64,000 nucleotides of DNA, taken from positions 1,054,001 through 1,118,000 of the forward strand of contig NZ_CP016448.1 in assembly GCF_001713355.1 (NCBI RefSeq), given 5' to 3'. Both the position numbers and the translations under genes were made by a program. Position 1 is the stretch's first letter. Each line of letters opens with the position of its first letter. Under the pieces are notes generated by a model. That model was not told where the DNA came from. It searched no databases and worked only from the letters and a program-made list of their open reading frames with translations. Of the stretch, positions 51,774-63,347 are shown one piece after another. This stretch comes from Methyloversatilis sp. RAC08 (GTDB lineage Bacteria > Pseudomonadota > Gammaproteobacteria > Burkholderiales > Rhodocyclaceae).

Positions 51774-53312
51774 TCAGGCAGCCCTCGCGCAGTTCCGCCC
51801 GGCGTGCTTGGCGGCATACAGCGCCTGGTCGGCACGCTCCATCAGCGACTCCGGCGTATCTTCGGCCCGCCAGGTGGTGATGCCGGCGCTCACTGTCACG
51901 GCCAGCGCTTCCCCGATCGTCGGCAGCGAAGTGTCGGCAATCCGTTGCCGGATGGTGTCCGCCAGCACCACCGCGTCCGCTTCGCGGCAGTCGCGCAGCA
52001 CCAGCAGGAATTCCTCACCGCCCCAACGGCACGCGAGGTCCGATTCGCGCAGGCTGGCGCGGATCAGGCCACTGACATGCTCGATCATGCGATCCCCGGC
52101 AAGATGACCATGACGGTCGTTCAGCGCCTTGAAATGGTCGATGTCGAACAGGATCGCTGACAGCGGCTGACGCGCGCGCCGGGCATCCGCCAGCATCTGA
52201 ACCATCATGATTTCCAGCGCGTGCCGGTTCAGCAGACCGGTCAGGCGATCCGTGGTGGCCATCTTTTCCAGGCGGAGCTGGTAGCGATCCAGCGTCAGGC
52301 TTGCCAGATACACCGTCGCCAGCGTGATCAGCACGCACAGGCCAAGGTTGATGTAGAGGGTGCGCCGGATATCGACCAGGGCGTCGTCCTCGACCTTCTC
52401 GACCACCAGGAACCACTTCATTTCCGGCACATAGCGCACATTGAGCAGATAGTCGCGCCCTGCGCTGCGGTACTGGAAGGAACCTGACTGCGCTGCCAGC
52501 ATGGCGGGCGCGATGTCGCGCAGACCTTCGACCTCGCCCAGATGGTCTGCGCCATGCCAGGGGGCTTCGCCGAACAGCACGACCTTCCCCTGCTGATCGA
52601 CGAAATAGACGCTGCGCTGATAGCGCTGCTGGTAGCCGGCCAGCAGCTTGCGCACGGTATCGACCGTCAGCCCGACACCGGTCACGCCCATCAGGCCGCC
52701 GTCGTAGTCATAAACGCGGTAGTTGATGAACACGGTGAGGGTGTCGCGGCTGCGCGTATCGGTATCTACATTGATCTCGTAGGGTTCATCCAACCGGCGC
52801 ACCCGGAAGTACCAGCTGTCCTGCGGGTTGTCTTCGCTCACCTTGCGCAGCAAACCGTCCGGGTGATAGTAGTTCCGCGTGCGCTCAGATACGAAAAAGC
52901 TGGTGAAGGTGCCGTAACGGCTGCGTACCTCGCCGAGGAACTTGGTCAGCGCCGGCACATCCCTCTCGCTGCGCAGCACCCAGTCGCGCAGAAAGGTGTC
53001 GCCGGCCATCATCGAGGCGATGAACACCGGGCGGATCAGGTCCTTCTGGATTTCCGAATAGATGTTGTCCGACGTCAGCGGCAGTTCACTGTCGACGATG
53101 GAGCGGTGGATCCCGTTTTTCGACACGTAGTAACTGACCAGTGTCGTCATGACAAACCCGAGCGAAAGCAGCAGGCCGAGCAGCAGCAGAAGCCGGTGCT
53201 TGCCGGTCACGCGACCGCGCGTGTGGCGGCTCACTGCCTGAGCGGGCAACGGCGTCGCGGCAGCCGAGGCATCGGCATCGTTGCGCTGCAGTGGAGTCTG
53301 CCGGGAAGTCAT
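51774..53312 (-). CDS. Membrane diguanylate cyclase with extracytoplasmic sensor
   Basis: Makes cyclic di-GMP. The 512-residue protein has a transmembrane helix at about 40-63, a Cache-like periplasmic sensor (about 70-310, with WYFRVRRLDEPYEINVDTD), a second helix at about 318-340, and a GGDEF domain (about 355-512). The active site is GGEEF (431-435), and an intact inhibitory site RESD (422-425) lies five residues before it, so product feedback is likely. It appears active. Confidence 0.9.
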   Translation of the reverse strand: MTSRQTPLQRNDADASAAATPLPAQAVSRHTRGRVTGKHRLLLLLGLLLSLGFVMTTLVSYYVSKNGIHRSIVDSELPLTSDNIYSEIQKDLIRPVFIASMMAGDTFLRDWVLRSERDVPALTKFLGEVRSRYGTFTSFFVSERTRNYYHPDGLLRKVSEDNPQDSWYFRVRRLDEPYEINVDTDTRSRDTLTVFINYRVYDYDGGLMGVTGVGLTVDTVRKLLAGYQQRYQRSVYFVDQQGKVVLFGEAPWHGADHLGEVEGLRDIAPAMLAAQSGSFQYRSAGRDYLLNVRYVPEMKWFLVVEKVEDDALVDIRRTLYINLGLCVLITLATVYLASLTLDRYQLRLEKMATTDRLTGLLNRHALEIMMVQMLADARRARQPLSAILFDIDHFKALNDRHGHLAGDRMIEHVSGLIRASLRESDLACRWGGEEFLLVLRDCREADAVVLADTIRQRIADTSLPTIGEALAVTVSAGITTWRAEDTPESLMERADQALYAAKHAGRNCARAA

Positions 53313-53409
53313 GGGATAAAAGGGAAAGAGAACGCTGCAGCATTAACGGCAGTTCGCCGGATGACTGCAACAGGAGTACCTGCCGGTACGGGTACCGGCA
53401 GGGAACCGC

Positions 53410-55074
<1,665 letters not shown>

Positions 55075-55222
55075 GGTGTGCTGCGGGGATGACTGAAGAA
55101 GCCGGAAGTATGCCGCAAGCCGCACGACTGCAGCCGCAGTCGCCTCAAACGCGCCGGCTCGCACTACCATCGCGATCCGGACTTCCGGTTCGCACCTTCC
55201 CAGACCGCACACAGGACACCCC

Positions 55223-55378
55223 ATGATCGGTTCGATCGGCCTCATTCTCATCGGCGCACTGCTGCTGGCGTCGAATCTGGAGCTCTTTTCGCTGCGTGAC
55301 CTGGGTGAAATTCTCGGCACCTGGTGGCCGGCCGTGCTGATCGCCATCGGCGCCGCCGGGCTGATCAAGCGCAAGTAG
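55223..55378 (+). CDS. Small two-helix membrane protein (LiaI/LiaF-like TM region)
   Basis: A 51-residue protein: helix one at about 3-18, a short SLRDLGEILGTWWPA connector, and helix two, ending in KRK. The LFSLRDLGEILGTWWPAVLI stretch is typical of the LiaI-LiaF-like transmembrane region seen in small proteins of proteobacteria. Function unknown. The ribosome binding site is weak. Confidence 0.75.
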   Translation: MIGSIGLILIGALLLASNLELFSLRDLGEILGTWWPAVLIAIGAAGLIKRK

Positions 55379-55427
55379 CCCGCCAGTCACCCGGCAGGCG
55401 GGGGTTGCGCCCCCCGGTCCGCCCCGC

Positions 55428-56861
55428 TCACTTTCGGCCGTAGGTGTCCTCGAAGCGAACGATGTCGTCTTCGCCGAGATAGCTGCCCGACTGCACCTCG
55501 ATCATTTCCAGGGGCAGCTTGCCGGGGTTTTCAAGCCGGTGCGTCGTACCCAGCGGAATGTAGGTGGACTGGTTTTCCGACAGCAACAGGATGTTTTCGC
55601 CGCAGGTGACGCGCGCGGTACCGCTGACGACGATCCAGTGTTCGGCGCGGTGGTGGTGCATCTGCAGCGACAGCGACGCGCCCGGATTGACGACGATGCG
55701 CTTCACCTGGAAGCGCGGGCCGGCGTCGATCGAATCGTAATAGCCCCACGGCCGATAAACCTTGCGATGGTTCTCGGCCTCCGGCCGCTTGTTCGCCTTC
55801 AGATGGGCGACGATGCGCTTGACATCCTGCGTGCGGTCCTTCGCGACCACCATCACGGCATCGCAGGTTTCGACCACCACCACATCCTTCATGCCGAGGC
55901 AGCTCACCATGCGGGTTTCGGCGAAAACAAGACTGTCCTGCGTGTCCTGCAGCAGCACGTCGCCGCGCGACACATTGCCGTCGGCGTCCTTGGCGGCCAC
56001 CTGCCACAGCGCGTCCCAGGCGCCGACATCCGACCAGCCGGCATCAAGCGGCACGACGACGGCCGGCGCCACGCGCGGCTCGCCCGCGGCCAGCGGTTCC
56101 ATGATGGCGTAGTCGATCGAATCCGACGGGCAGGCTGCGAACGCAGTCTTGTCGATGCGGTAGAAATCGTGGTCGGCGGCGCCGCGCTCATAGGCGGTGC
56201 GGCTGGCCGCTTCGATGTCCGGCCGGAAACGCTTCAGCAGGGCCAGCGCAACGCTGGCCTTCATCATGAAGATGCCGGCGTTCCACAGATAGTCGCCGCT
56301 GGCCAGATAGGCCTCGGCCGTTGCCGCGTCGGGCTTCTCGACAAAACGGTCGAGCGCGCGCGCCGGGCCACCGGCAAGCTGTGCCCCGGTCCGGATGTAG
56401 CCGTAGCCGGTTTCCGGCTTGTCCGGCGTGATGCCGAAGGTGACCACTGCCCCGGCGTCAGCATGGGCGGCGCCCAGCGCCACCGCGTCGCGGAAAGCGG
56501 CGGTGTCGCGGATCACATGATCGGACGGCATGACCAGCAGCACCGGATCGGCCGCGCCGGCGGCGAGCGCAGCCAGCGCCAGCGCCGGCGCGGTGTTGCG
56601 CCCCATCGGTTCGAGCAGCAGCGACGCCGGCTGGACGTCGATCTGGCGCAGCTGTTCTGCTGTCAGGAAACGGTATTCCTCGTTGCATACGATGAGCGGT
56701 GCGGCAATCGTCAGTCCTGGCGCACCGGCACGCAACGCGGTGTCCTGCAGCAGCGTGCGCTCGCCGTCCAGCGGCAGCAGCTGCTTCGGATAGCGTTCGC
56801 GCGACAGCGGCCAGAGGCGGGTGCCGGAGCCGCCGCACAGGATGACGGGTTGCAGGGTCAT
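55428..56861 (-). CDS. manC: Mannose-1-phosphate guanylyltransferase / mannose-6-phosphate isomerase
   Basis: Makes GDP-mannose for exopolysaccharide or O-antigen. The 477-residue bifunctional protein has a nucleotidyltransferase domain (CGGSGTRLWPLSR at 9-21, FVEKPD near 176) and a C-terminal type II phosphomannose isomerase cupin (about 350-470: WGYYDSIDAGPRFQVKRI, then QMHHHRAEHW). ATG 56861 begins the conserved N-terminus. No other polysaccharide gene is adjacent. Confidence 0.93.
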   Translation of the reverse strand: MTLQPVILCGGSGTRLWPLSRERYPKQLLPLDGERTLLQDTALRAGAPGLTIAAPLIVCNEEYRFLTAEQLRQIDVQPASLLLEPMGRNTAPALALAALAAGAADPVLLVMPSDHVIRDTAAFRDAVALGAAHADAGAVVTFGITPDKPETGYGYIRTGAQLAGGPARALDRFVEKPDAATAEAYLASGDYLWNAGIFMMKASVALALLKRFRPDIEAASRTAYERGAADHDFYRIDKTAFAACPSDSIDYAIMEPLAAGEPRVAPAVVVPLDAGWSDVGAWDALWQVAAKDADGNVSRGDVLLQDTQDSLVFAETRMVSCLGMKDVVVVETCDAVMVVAKDRTQDVKRIVAHLKANKRPEAENHRKVYRPWGYYDSIDAGPRFQVKRIVVNPGASLSLQMHHHRAEHWIVVSGTARVTCGENILLLSENQSTYIPLGTTHRLENPGKLPLEMIEVQSGSYLGEDDIVRFEDTYGRK

Positions 56862-57001
56862 GACGGAAACCTGAGTGAAGATCGGAGCCTTGAAGTCTAC
56901 GTCATGCCCTGTGGCGCTTCGCGATAAATCCGTTACAGCGCAATGCGTTCGGCGCGCACCGGTGTCGGCGCATGCCACGGTGCGAGGGAAAGCAGAAGGA
57001 A

Positions 57002-57036
57002 AAGAGGCCGGGTTCCTGCGAACCCGGCCTCTGTCG
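57002..57036 (-). terminator. Terminator after the chemoreceptor gene
   Basis: AGAGGCCGGGTTC-CTGC-GAACCCGGCCTCT has 13-bp arms. On the minus strand it is followed by TTTTCC. It lies about 20 nt after the chemoreceptor stop. Confidence 0.85.
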
Positions 57037-57056
57037 GTTGTTGCGCCGAGCCGTAA

Positions 57057-58694
57057 TCAGCTGGCGAGGCGGAAACGACGTACCGTGCCGTCAAGTTCAG
57101 CGGACAGTTCTGACAGATCGCGTGCCGAACCTGCCACCGAACCGGCGGCACTGGCGTTCTCTTCCACCATCTGCACGATACGTTCGACGCGCTGTGCCAG
57201 GTCCTGACTGGCGATGGCCTGCTCCGTCAGACCACCGGACACCTCGGAAATGGTGCCCACCACCTGCTGCGCGTGGCCGTCGATGGCAAGCACCTTTGCG
57301 CCGGCAGTTTCAGCCATCTGCAGACCTTCACGCACCCGCACCACGGTGTTCTGCATGTGTTCCGATACATCCGCCGCGCCGGACTGAATGCGTTGCACCA
57401 TCTGGGTGATCTCGCTGGCTGAGCGCGCCGACTGTTCGGCCAGCTTGCGCACTTCATCGGCCACCACAGCGAAACCGCGGCCCATCTCACCGGCCCGCAC
57501 CGCTTCGATGGCGGCATTCAGCGCCAGCAGATTGGTCTGATCGGCCACATCACGAATGACATGCACGATGGTGGTGATGCGCGACACTTCGTCACCCAGG
57601 TCGTTGGCACGCTGCGAACTGGCTTCTATTCCTTCGGTGACCTGCTTGATCTGCGACACCATGGCACGGATGTCAGCCGCGCCTTCGGATGCGCGATGAC
57701 CCGCTTCAACCGACGTACCCCTTGCTTCCTGGCTGAGTTCGCTGACATGGGTGATCGAGGTCGACATTTCTTCCAGCGACGCGGCCATGGCCGCCGCCAG
57801 TTCAGCCTGCGATTCGGACGAACTTCTGACCTGATCGGTCGCACCCGACAGCTGGTGGGCGGAATCGCTCAACCTGCTGTTGGCACTGCCGATGGTGCTC
57901 ACCATCTGGCGCAGCGACTGCTGCATGGCCTGCACCTCGACCTGCACGCTTGCCAGTTCGCTGCGCCCTTCCGGCTTCAGATCATTCCTCAGGTCGCCTT
58001 CGGCGATGCGCTTCACGGCGGCCAGTGTTTCGGCAAGCTGGGACGTGATGCTGCGCGTGATCGCGAAGGAGATGGCGATGCTCGCCACAATGACCATCCC
58101 GGCGGCAACGAGCACCGCCAGCTTGAGCGCGTCGGCTCCGGACTCCAGCGAAGCAATCGATTGCGCGTTGCGCCCGCGTACCGCCTCGCGCAGGGTACCG
58201 GTGGCCTCGTTCAGTGCAATGGCAGCGGGGCCATGCGCCGAATGCAGCAATTCATTGGCTTCGGCGTTGCGGTTGGCAAAGGCCAGCGCAGTGACGTCAT
58301 CGGAAATCGTTTTGAACGCGGCAAGTCGTGCAGCGATGGCGGCCGCTGCGGCCTGCTCGTCGGCCGGTGTGTCCGGCTGCGCCATCAGTCCCGAGAGCCG
58401 ACCCGCCGCGTGTTCGGCTGCAGCTTCGTACTTGTCGAGCTTGGCGCGCACCGCGGCCAGCTGCGTGTTCTCGGTTTCGATGATGGCCGAACGCGAATAG
58501 ACCCGCACACGCTGTATCGCGTCGTTCAGGTCGGCAATGGCATCAACCTTGGGCTGCGTGCGTTCGCTGACCTCGTGCGACACATCGGCGATGTGCATCG
58601 ACTGGATTTCGATGAACACGACGACGGCGGCAAAGATCAGCACAATCAAGCCGAAACCGAGGGCCAGGCGTGCGGCGATAGACAAGTTCTTCAT
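57057..58694 (-). CDS. Methyl-accepting chemotaxis protein
   Basis: A 545-residue chemoreceptor. Two transmembrane helices (about 10-29 and 190-210) enclose a four-helix-bundle sensor of about 160 residues, then HAMP (about 212-265) and a signalling domain with the conserved tip ([20 protein letters not shown], then [19 protein letters not shown]). There is no CheB/CheR pentapeptide tether. Ligand unknown. Proximity to flhB suggests a motility-linked region, but the two genes are 190 nt apart and other flagellar genes are absent. Confidence 0.93.
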   Translation of the reverse strand: MKNLSIAARLALGFGLIVLIFAAVVVFIEIQSMHIADVSHEVSERTQPKVDAIADLNDAIQRVRVYSRSAIIETENTQLAAVRAKLDKYEAAAEHAAGRLSGLMAQPDTPADEQAAAAAIAARLAAFKTISDDVTALAFANRNAEANELLHSAHGPAAIALNEATGTLREAVRGRNAQSIASLESGADALKLAVLVAAGMVIVASIAISFAITRSITSQLAETLAAVKRIAEGDLRNDLKPEGRSELASVQVEVQAMQQSLRQMVSTIGSANSRLSDSAHQLSGATDQVRSSSESQAELAAAMAASLEEMSTSITHVSELSQEARGTSVEAGHRASEGAADIRAMVSQIKQVTEGIEASSQRANDLGDEVSRITTIVHVIRDVADQTNLLALNAAIEAVRAGEMGRGFAVVADEVRKLAEQSARSASEITQMVQRIQSGAADVSEHMQNTVVRVREGLQMAETAGAKVLAIDGHAQQVVGTISEVSGGLTEQAIASQDLAQRVERIVQMVEENASAAGSVAGSARDLSELSAELDGTVRRFRLAS

Positions 58695-58883
58695 GACTGT
58701 TTCCTCTTTTTTCGGGCATCCACGCAGGTCATTCCCGCGTCTGGACAGGACAGCTGCTCCATCAGATATCCCCGATCGCCGTGGGGGTTTTTACGACCTT
58801 CGGCGTAAATACCTTGAGCGAAAACAATGCGCAGGATCGCGCGAAAACTTTCCGACGAGGTAGAAACCGGGACAGCTCGTGCG

Positions 58884-60020
58884 CTAAGCACTACCCGGGT
58901 CGAGATCGGCCGGCACCGGCAGGTCGTCGGGCGGACGGGGCTTTTCGACGCCCTTGGCGAAGGCGTCGTTCAGCTGATACACATAGGCGAGCACTTCGGC
59001 CACGGCGCGGAACAACCGCGCCGGCACTTCCTGCTCCAGCTCCACGTGCTTGTGCAAGGCGCGCGCCAGCGGCGGCGCCTCGACCAGCGGCACGCCGGCT
59101 TCGGCGGCCAGCGTGCGGATGCGCAGCGCCACCTCGCCGGCGCCCTTGGCGACGACACGCGGTGCGCCGCCCTTGGCCACGTCGTACTTCAGCGCGACCG
59201 AAAAGTGGGTCGGGTTGGTCACCACGACGTCGGCCTTGGGCACATTGGCCATCATGCGGTTGCGCGCCATTTCGCGCTGCTGCTGGCGGATGCGGCCCTT
59301 CACCTGCGGGTCGCCCTCCTGCTCCTTGAATTCCTGCCGCGCCTCCTCCTTCGTCATCTTCAGCTCCGACTGGTAATGCCAGAGCTGGAACGGCACGTCG
59401 ATGGCGACGATAAGCGCCATGCCGGCCACCAGGATCAGCGTGGCGGTCATGATCAGGTCGCCGGTGGCTGCCAGCGCGACATCGACCGGGGCGCTGAACA
59501 TGGCGAACAGCATGTCCTGGTCACGCAGCACGACCCAGGCGGCGACGCTGCCGACCAATGTGGCCTTGCCGACACCCTTGCCGAGCTCGACCAGCGCGGT
59601 TTTCGACACCATGCGCTTGAGGCCCGCCAGCGGATTGAGCTTGGAGAACTTCGGGCCGAGCGCCTTTGGCGCGAACACCACGCCGCCCATCAGGAAGGGG
59701 GCGACCAGCGCGGCGACCATCAGCGCGAACATCAGCGGCGCCAGCACCATCAGGCCGTCAATGATGCGGTCGATCAGGATGGCGAACATCGCCGAGGGAT
59801 CGAAGATCGCGCGCCGGTCCACGGTGAGTCCGTCGCGCAGCAGTTGCGCACTGCGCGGCCACATCCAGCCGGCCAGACCATACATGCCCGCCACACCGGT
59901 CATGGTGACCAGAAAGGTCGCCAGCTCGCGCGAACTCGGTACCTGCCCCTCCTCGCGCGCTTTCTCAAGCTTGCGTGGTGACGCTGGTTCGGTTTTTTCG
60001 AGATCGCTTTCTTCTGCCAC
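58884..60020 (-). CDS. flhB: Flagellar type III secretion protein FlhB
   Basis: Export-gate component that controls the switch from rod/hook to filament substrates. The 378-residue protein has four membrane segments between about 32 and 210 and a cytoplasmic C-domain with the autocleavage site NPTH (N269-H272), and ALKYD and LARALHKHVELEQEVP segments. It starts MAEESDLEKTEPASPRKLEKA, typical of flagellar FlhB. No flhA or other flagellar gene is adjacent in the window. Confidence 0.95.
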   Translation of the reverse strand: MAEESDLEKTEPASPRKLEKAREEGQVPSSRELATFLVTMTGVAGMYGLAGWMWPRSAQLLRDGLTVDRRAIFDPSAMFAILIDRIIDGLMVLAPLMFALMVAALVAPFLMGGVVFAPKALGPKFSKLNPLAGLKRMVSKTALVELGKGVGKATLVGSVAAWVVLRDQDMLFAMFSAPVDVALAATGDLIMTATLILVAGMALIVAIDVPFQLWHYQSELKMTKEEARQEFKEQEGDPQVKGRIRQQQREMARNRMMANVPKADVVVTNPTHFSVALKYDVAKGGAPRVVAKGAGEVALRIRTLAAEAGVPLVEAPPLARALHKHVELEQEVPARLFRAVAEVLAYVYQLNDAFAKGVEKPRPPDDLPVPADLDPGSA

Positions 60021-60179
60021 GTTCGCAGATCAGCCGGGAGATGAACAGGGCACCGATTGTGCAACCGGCCCGTACCGGGCAATCCGCGGAAAAGGCGGGA
60101 AAAAGGCCGGCGAGGCGCAACCGCCGAAGGCAGCTTGCCTGCGTTGCGCGTCCGGTCGCGCATTGCGCCTTCGAAGTTA

Positions 60180-60240
60180 ATTCAAAATCCTACTAAGCAA
60201 TTCACTTCTTATTATTTCCAGATATGAACACCCCTTTGTA
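60180..60240 (+). promoter_or_regulatory. AT-rich region upstream of cysT, likely CysB-controlled promoter
   Basis: A sharply AT-rich stretch (TTCAAAATCCTACTAAGCAA and on) in an otherwise GC-rich window, about 70-130 nt before cysT. Class I activators such as CysB act on AT-rich sites near poor -35 elements. A TATTAT at 60210 could be the -10. The rest of the 289-nt gap (60021-60309) holds no gene. Confidence 0.45.
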
Positions 60241-60309
60241 GGCTGCCGGACCGACATTCATTTCCGACACCACCATGCGCATCACTTCCCACCTGTCGGG
60301 GCGACGACC

Positions 60310-61146
60310 ATGAGCCGGAGCACCCGGCGCGTGCTGCCCGGCTTCAATCTCACGCTCGGCTACACGCTGTTCTATCTGTCGGTGATCGTTCTGATCCCGC
60401 TGTCTGCCGTATTCATCAAGACGACCGAACTCGGACTGGCGGAATTCTGGGCCGTCGTGACCGCACCGCGCGTGGTCGCCACCTACAAGCTCACTTTCGG
60501 TGCGTCGCTGCTGGCCGCCGCCATCAATGCGCTGTTCGGACTGATGCTCGCCTGGTCGCTGGTGCGCTACAGCTTTCCGGGCAAGAAACTGGTCGATGCC
60601 TTGATCGACCTTCCGTTCGCGTTGCCGACCGCGGTGGCCGGCATTTCGCTGACTGCGCTGTATGCCAGGAACGGCTGGCTGGGGCAGTGGATCGAGGGGG
60701 AATGGGGCATCAAGGTCGCGTTCGGCCCGCTCGGTGTGCTGGTCGCGCTGATCTTCATCGGCCTGCCCTTCGTCGTGCGCACGGTGCAGCCCATCCTCGA
60801 GGACCTCGATACCGAACTGGAAGAAGCCGCCGCCAGTCTGGGCGCGCGCCGCTGGCAAACCTTCCGCTACGTGACGCTGCCCATCCTGCTCCCTGCGCTG
60901 CTGACCGGTTTCGCGCTGGCCTTTGCCCGCGCGGTCGGCGAGTACGGCTCGGTCATCTTCATTGCCGGCAACATTCCCATGGTGTCCGAAATCACCCCGC
61001 TGATCATCATCACCAAGCTGGAACAGTACGACTACGCCGGTGCGACCGCGATCGCGGTGGTGATGCTGGTGCTGTCCTTCATCCTGCTGCTGACCATCAA
61101 CGGTCTGCAGGCCTGGACCAACAAGGTGACCGGGAGGGACCGCTGA
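60310..61146 (+). CDS. cysT: Sulfate/thiosulfate ABC transporter permease CysT
   Basis: One of two permeases of the sulfate uptake system. The 278-residue protein has six transmembrane helices and the binding-protein-dependent transport loop ([20 protein letters not shown], about 177-196). The [17 protein letters not shown] segment is characteristic of CysT/CysU. The TGATG junction with cysW indicates coupling. No binding-protein gene (sbp or cysP) precedes it. Confidence 0.94.
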   Translation: MSRSTRRVLPGFNLTLGYTLFYLSVIVLIPLSAVFIKTTELGLAEFWAVVTAPRVVATYKLTFGASLLAAAINALFGLMLAWSLVRYSFPGKKLVDALIDLPFALPTAVAGISLTALYARNGWLGQWIEGEWGIKVAFGPLGVLVALIFIGLPFVVRTVQPILEDLDTELEEAAASLGARRWQTFRYVTLPILLPALLTGFALAFARAVGEYGSVIFIAGNIPMVSEITPLIIITKLEQYDYAGATAIAVVMLVLSFILLLTINGLQAWTNKVTGRDR

Positions 61147-62021
61147 TGGCTGCCGTCACTTCGCTGCACGCCGCGGTCGATCATGCCGCCAGATTCGAGA
61201 CGCGCTCGGCCACCCGCGAGCCGACCTGGATCAAATGGACCATCGTCGGCTTTTCGCTGACCTTCTTCACGCTGTTCCTGCTGATGCCGCTGATCGCGGT
61301 GTTCGTCGAGGCCTTCCGCAAGGGTTGGGACACGTATCTTGCCGCGCTGATCGAGCCGGATGCGCTGTCGGCCATCAAGCTCACGCTGATCGCGGCCGCG
61401 ATTGCAGTGCCGCTGAATCTGAGCTTCGGCGTGGCCGCCGCGTGGGCCATCACCAAGTTCGAATTCCCGGGCAAGCAGGTGCTGATCACGCTGATCGACC
61501 TGCCGTTCTCGGTATCGCCGGTGGTGGCCGGCCTGATCTATGTGCTGGTGTTCGGTGCCCAGGGCTGGTTTGGTTCTTCGCTGGCCGACAACGACATCAA
61601 GATCATTTTCGCGGTGCCGGGCATCGTACTGGCGACGGTTTTCGTCACCTTTCCCTTCGTGGCGCGTGAACTTATCCCGCTGATGCAGGCGCAGGGCAAG
61701 GAAGAGGAAGAAGCCGCGGTAGTGCTGGGGGCGAACGGATGGCAGACCTTCTGGCATGTCACCCTGCCCAATATCAAATGGGGCCTGCTGTACGGCGTCA
61801 TCCTGTGCAATGCGCGTGCGATGGGCGAGTTCGGCGCCGTGTCGGTGGTGTCAGGCCACATACGCGGGCTGACCAACACCATGCCGCTGCATGTCGAGAT
61901 TCTCTACAACGAGTACCAGTTCGCCGCCGCCTTTGCCGTGGCCTCCGTACTGGCCCTGCTGGCGCTGGTCACACTGTGCATCAAGACGTGGATCGAGCAT
62001 CAGGCGGAGAGGGACTCATGA
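61146..62021 (+). CDS. cysW: Sulfate/thiosulfate ABC transporter permease CysW
   Basis: Partner of CysT. The 291-residue protein has six helices and the EAA loop [40 protein letters not shown] and [21 protein letters not shown] are CysW signatures. ATG 61146 shares one base with the cysT stop. Confidence 0.94.
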   Translation: MAAVTSLHAAVDHAARFETRSATREPTWIKWTIVGFSLTFFTLFLLMPLIAVFVEAFRKGWDTYLAALIEPDALSAIKLTLIAAAIAVPLNLSFGVAAAWAITKFEFPGKQVLITLIDLPFSVSPVVAGLIYVLVFGAQGWFGSSLADNDIKIIFAVPGIVLATVFVTFPFVARELIPLMQAQGKEEEEAAVVLGANGWQTFWHVTLPNIKWGLLYGVILCNARAMGEFGAVSVVSGHIRGLTNTMPLHVEILYNEYQFAAAFAVASVLALLALVTLCIKTWIEHQAERDS

Positions 62022-62254
62022 CGCGGATTCGCTACCCGCGTTGCCGGCGCGCTGCAACGGGCGAACGTCCCGCTTTGCGCAAGAGCCTGCGCGCCAACAA
62101 CCCTTCGGGCGACGCACCGCGAGCATTCCGGCCTGCGTTGGACCTCCTTGCCTGACCACCCATCAGGCTGCGTCGGCCCGCCTTGTCCGAAACGCCCGGG
62201 GCACGACGCGCCGGTATCGAATCCGCATCACGAGTCCCTCTTCAAGGAAGAATC
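62022..62254 (+). other. 233-nt spacer between cysW and cysA
   Basis: cysW and cysA usually lie close together. Here a 45-codon open frame overlaps the cysW stop (ATGA at 62018) and ends at 62155. It is rich in Arg, Ala and Pro, has no domain and may be decayed or inserted sequence. No promoter or strong terminator is visible, so cysA is probably still in the operon. Confidence 0.45.
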
Positions 62255-63319
62255 ATGAGCATCCAGGTACATAACATCCACAAGGGCTTCGGCGATTTCG
62301 TGGCGCTGGGCGACGTGTCGCTCGACTTTCCGACCGGCGAACTGGTCGCGCTGCTCGGCCCGTCCGGCTGCGGCAAGACCACGCTGCTGCGCATCATCGC
62401 CGGGCTGGAGTTCGCCGACAGCGGCCGCGTGCTGCTCGACGGCGAAGACGCCTCGGACACCCACGTACGCGAGCGCCATGTCGGCTTCGTGTTCCAGCAT
62501 TACGCGCTGTTCCGCCACATGAATGTGTTCGACAACGTCGCCTTCGGCCTGCGCATGAAGCCGCGCGCCGAGCGACCGAGTGAAAAGCTCATCCGCACCA
62601 AGGTGCACGACCTGCTCAAGCTGGTGCAGCTCGACTGGCTGGCCGACCGCTTTCCGTCGCAACTGTCCGGCGGCCAGCGTCAGCGCATCGCACTCGCCCG
62701 CGCCCTGGCGGTCGAGCCGCGCGTGCTGCTGCTCGACGAGCCCTTCGGCGCACTCGACGCCAAGGTGCGCAAGGAATTGCGCCGCTGGCTGCGCCGGTTG
62801 CACGACGAATTGCACATCACGTCGATCTTCGTCACGCATGACCAGGAAGAGGCGCTTGAGGTGGCCGACCGCGTCGTGCTGATGGACCACGGCAAGGTCG
62901 AGCAGATCGGCACGCCGGAAGAGGTGTACCGGCACCCGGCCACACCTTTCGTCTATGGCTTTCTCGGTGCGGTGAACCCTTTCCATGGGCGCATCGACGG
63001 CAGCACGGTACGCATCGGCGACGACATCCTGCCGCACCGGGTCAATGACTTCAGCCAGGGCGACGAAGTCGTGGCCTTTGCCCGGCCGCACGAGCTGGAC
63101 ATCGTCATCGACCCGGCCACGACCGCCGGTGTGTCGGCGCGCATCGCCCGCGTGCTGTCGTTCGGCGTGACGGCGCGGGTCGAACTTGACGGGCTGAATG
63201 GCCTGTCGGGCCAGCATTTCGAAGTCGAAATGACACGCAGCCGGGTCGAAGAACTCGGCCTGCAGGAGGGCCAGCCGGTGCGGCTGCTGCCGTCGCAACT
63301 GCGCGTTTTCGCGCGCTGA
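62255..63319 (+). CDS. cysA: Sulfate/thiosulfate ABC transporter ATP-binding protein CysA
   Basis: ATPase of the sulfate importer. The 354-residue protein has Walker [10 protein letters not shown] (near 36), signature LSGGQRQR (near 139), Walker [12 protein letters not shown] and switch [15 protein letters not shown]. The C-terminal regulatory part (about 240-354) fits the CysA/MalK branch. ATG 62255 follows AAGGAAG. Confidence 0.95.
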   Translation: MSIQVHNIHKGFGDFVALGDVSLDFPTGELVALLGPSGCGKTTLLRIIAGLEFADSGRVLLDGEDASDTHVRERHVGFVFQHYALFRHMNVFDNVAFGLRMKPRAERPSEKLIRTKVHDLLKLVQLDWLADRFPSQLSGGQRQRIALARALAVEPRVLLLDEPFGALDAKVRKELRRWLRRLHDELHITSIFVTHDQEEALEVADRVVLMDHGKVEQIGTPEEVYRHPATPFVYGFLGAVNPFHGRIDGSTVRIGDDILPHRVNDFSQGDEVVAFARPHELDIVIDPATTAGVSARIARVLSFGVTARVELDGLNGLSGQHFEVEMTRSRVEELGLQEGQPVRLLPSQLRVFAR

Positions 63320-63347
63320 TACAGGGCTTCCGGAAAGACACGGCATC

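Noticed and set aside
58695-58800. Possible sigma-28 (FliA) promoter for the chemoreceptor gene
   Set aside because: A TAAA occurs on the minus strand, but no GCCGATAA-like -10 follows at 15 bp. I would not call it.
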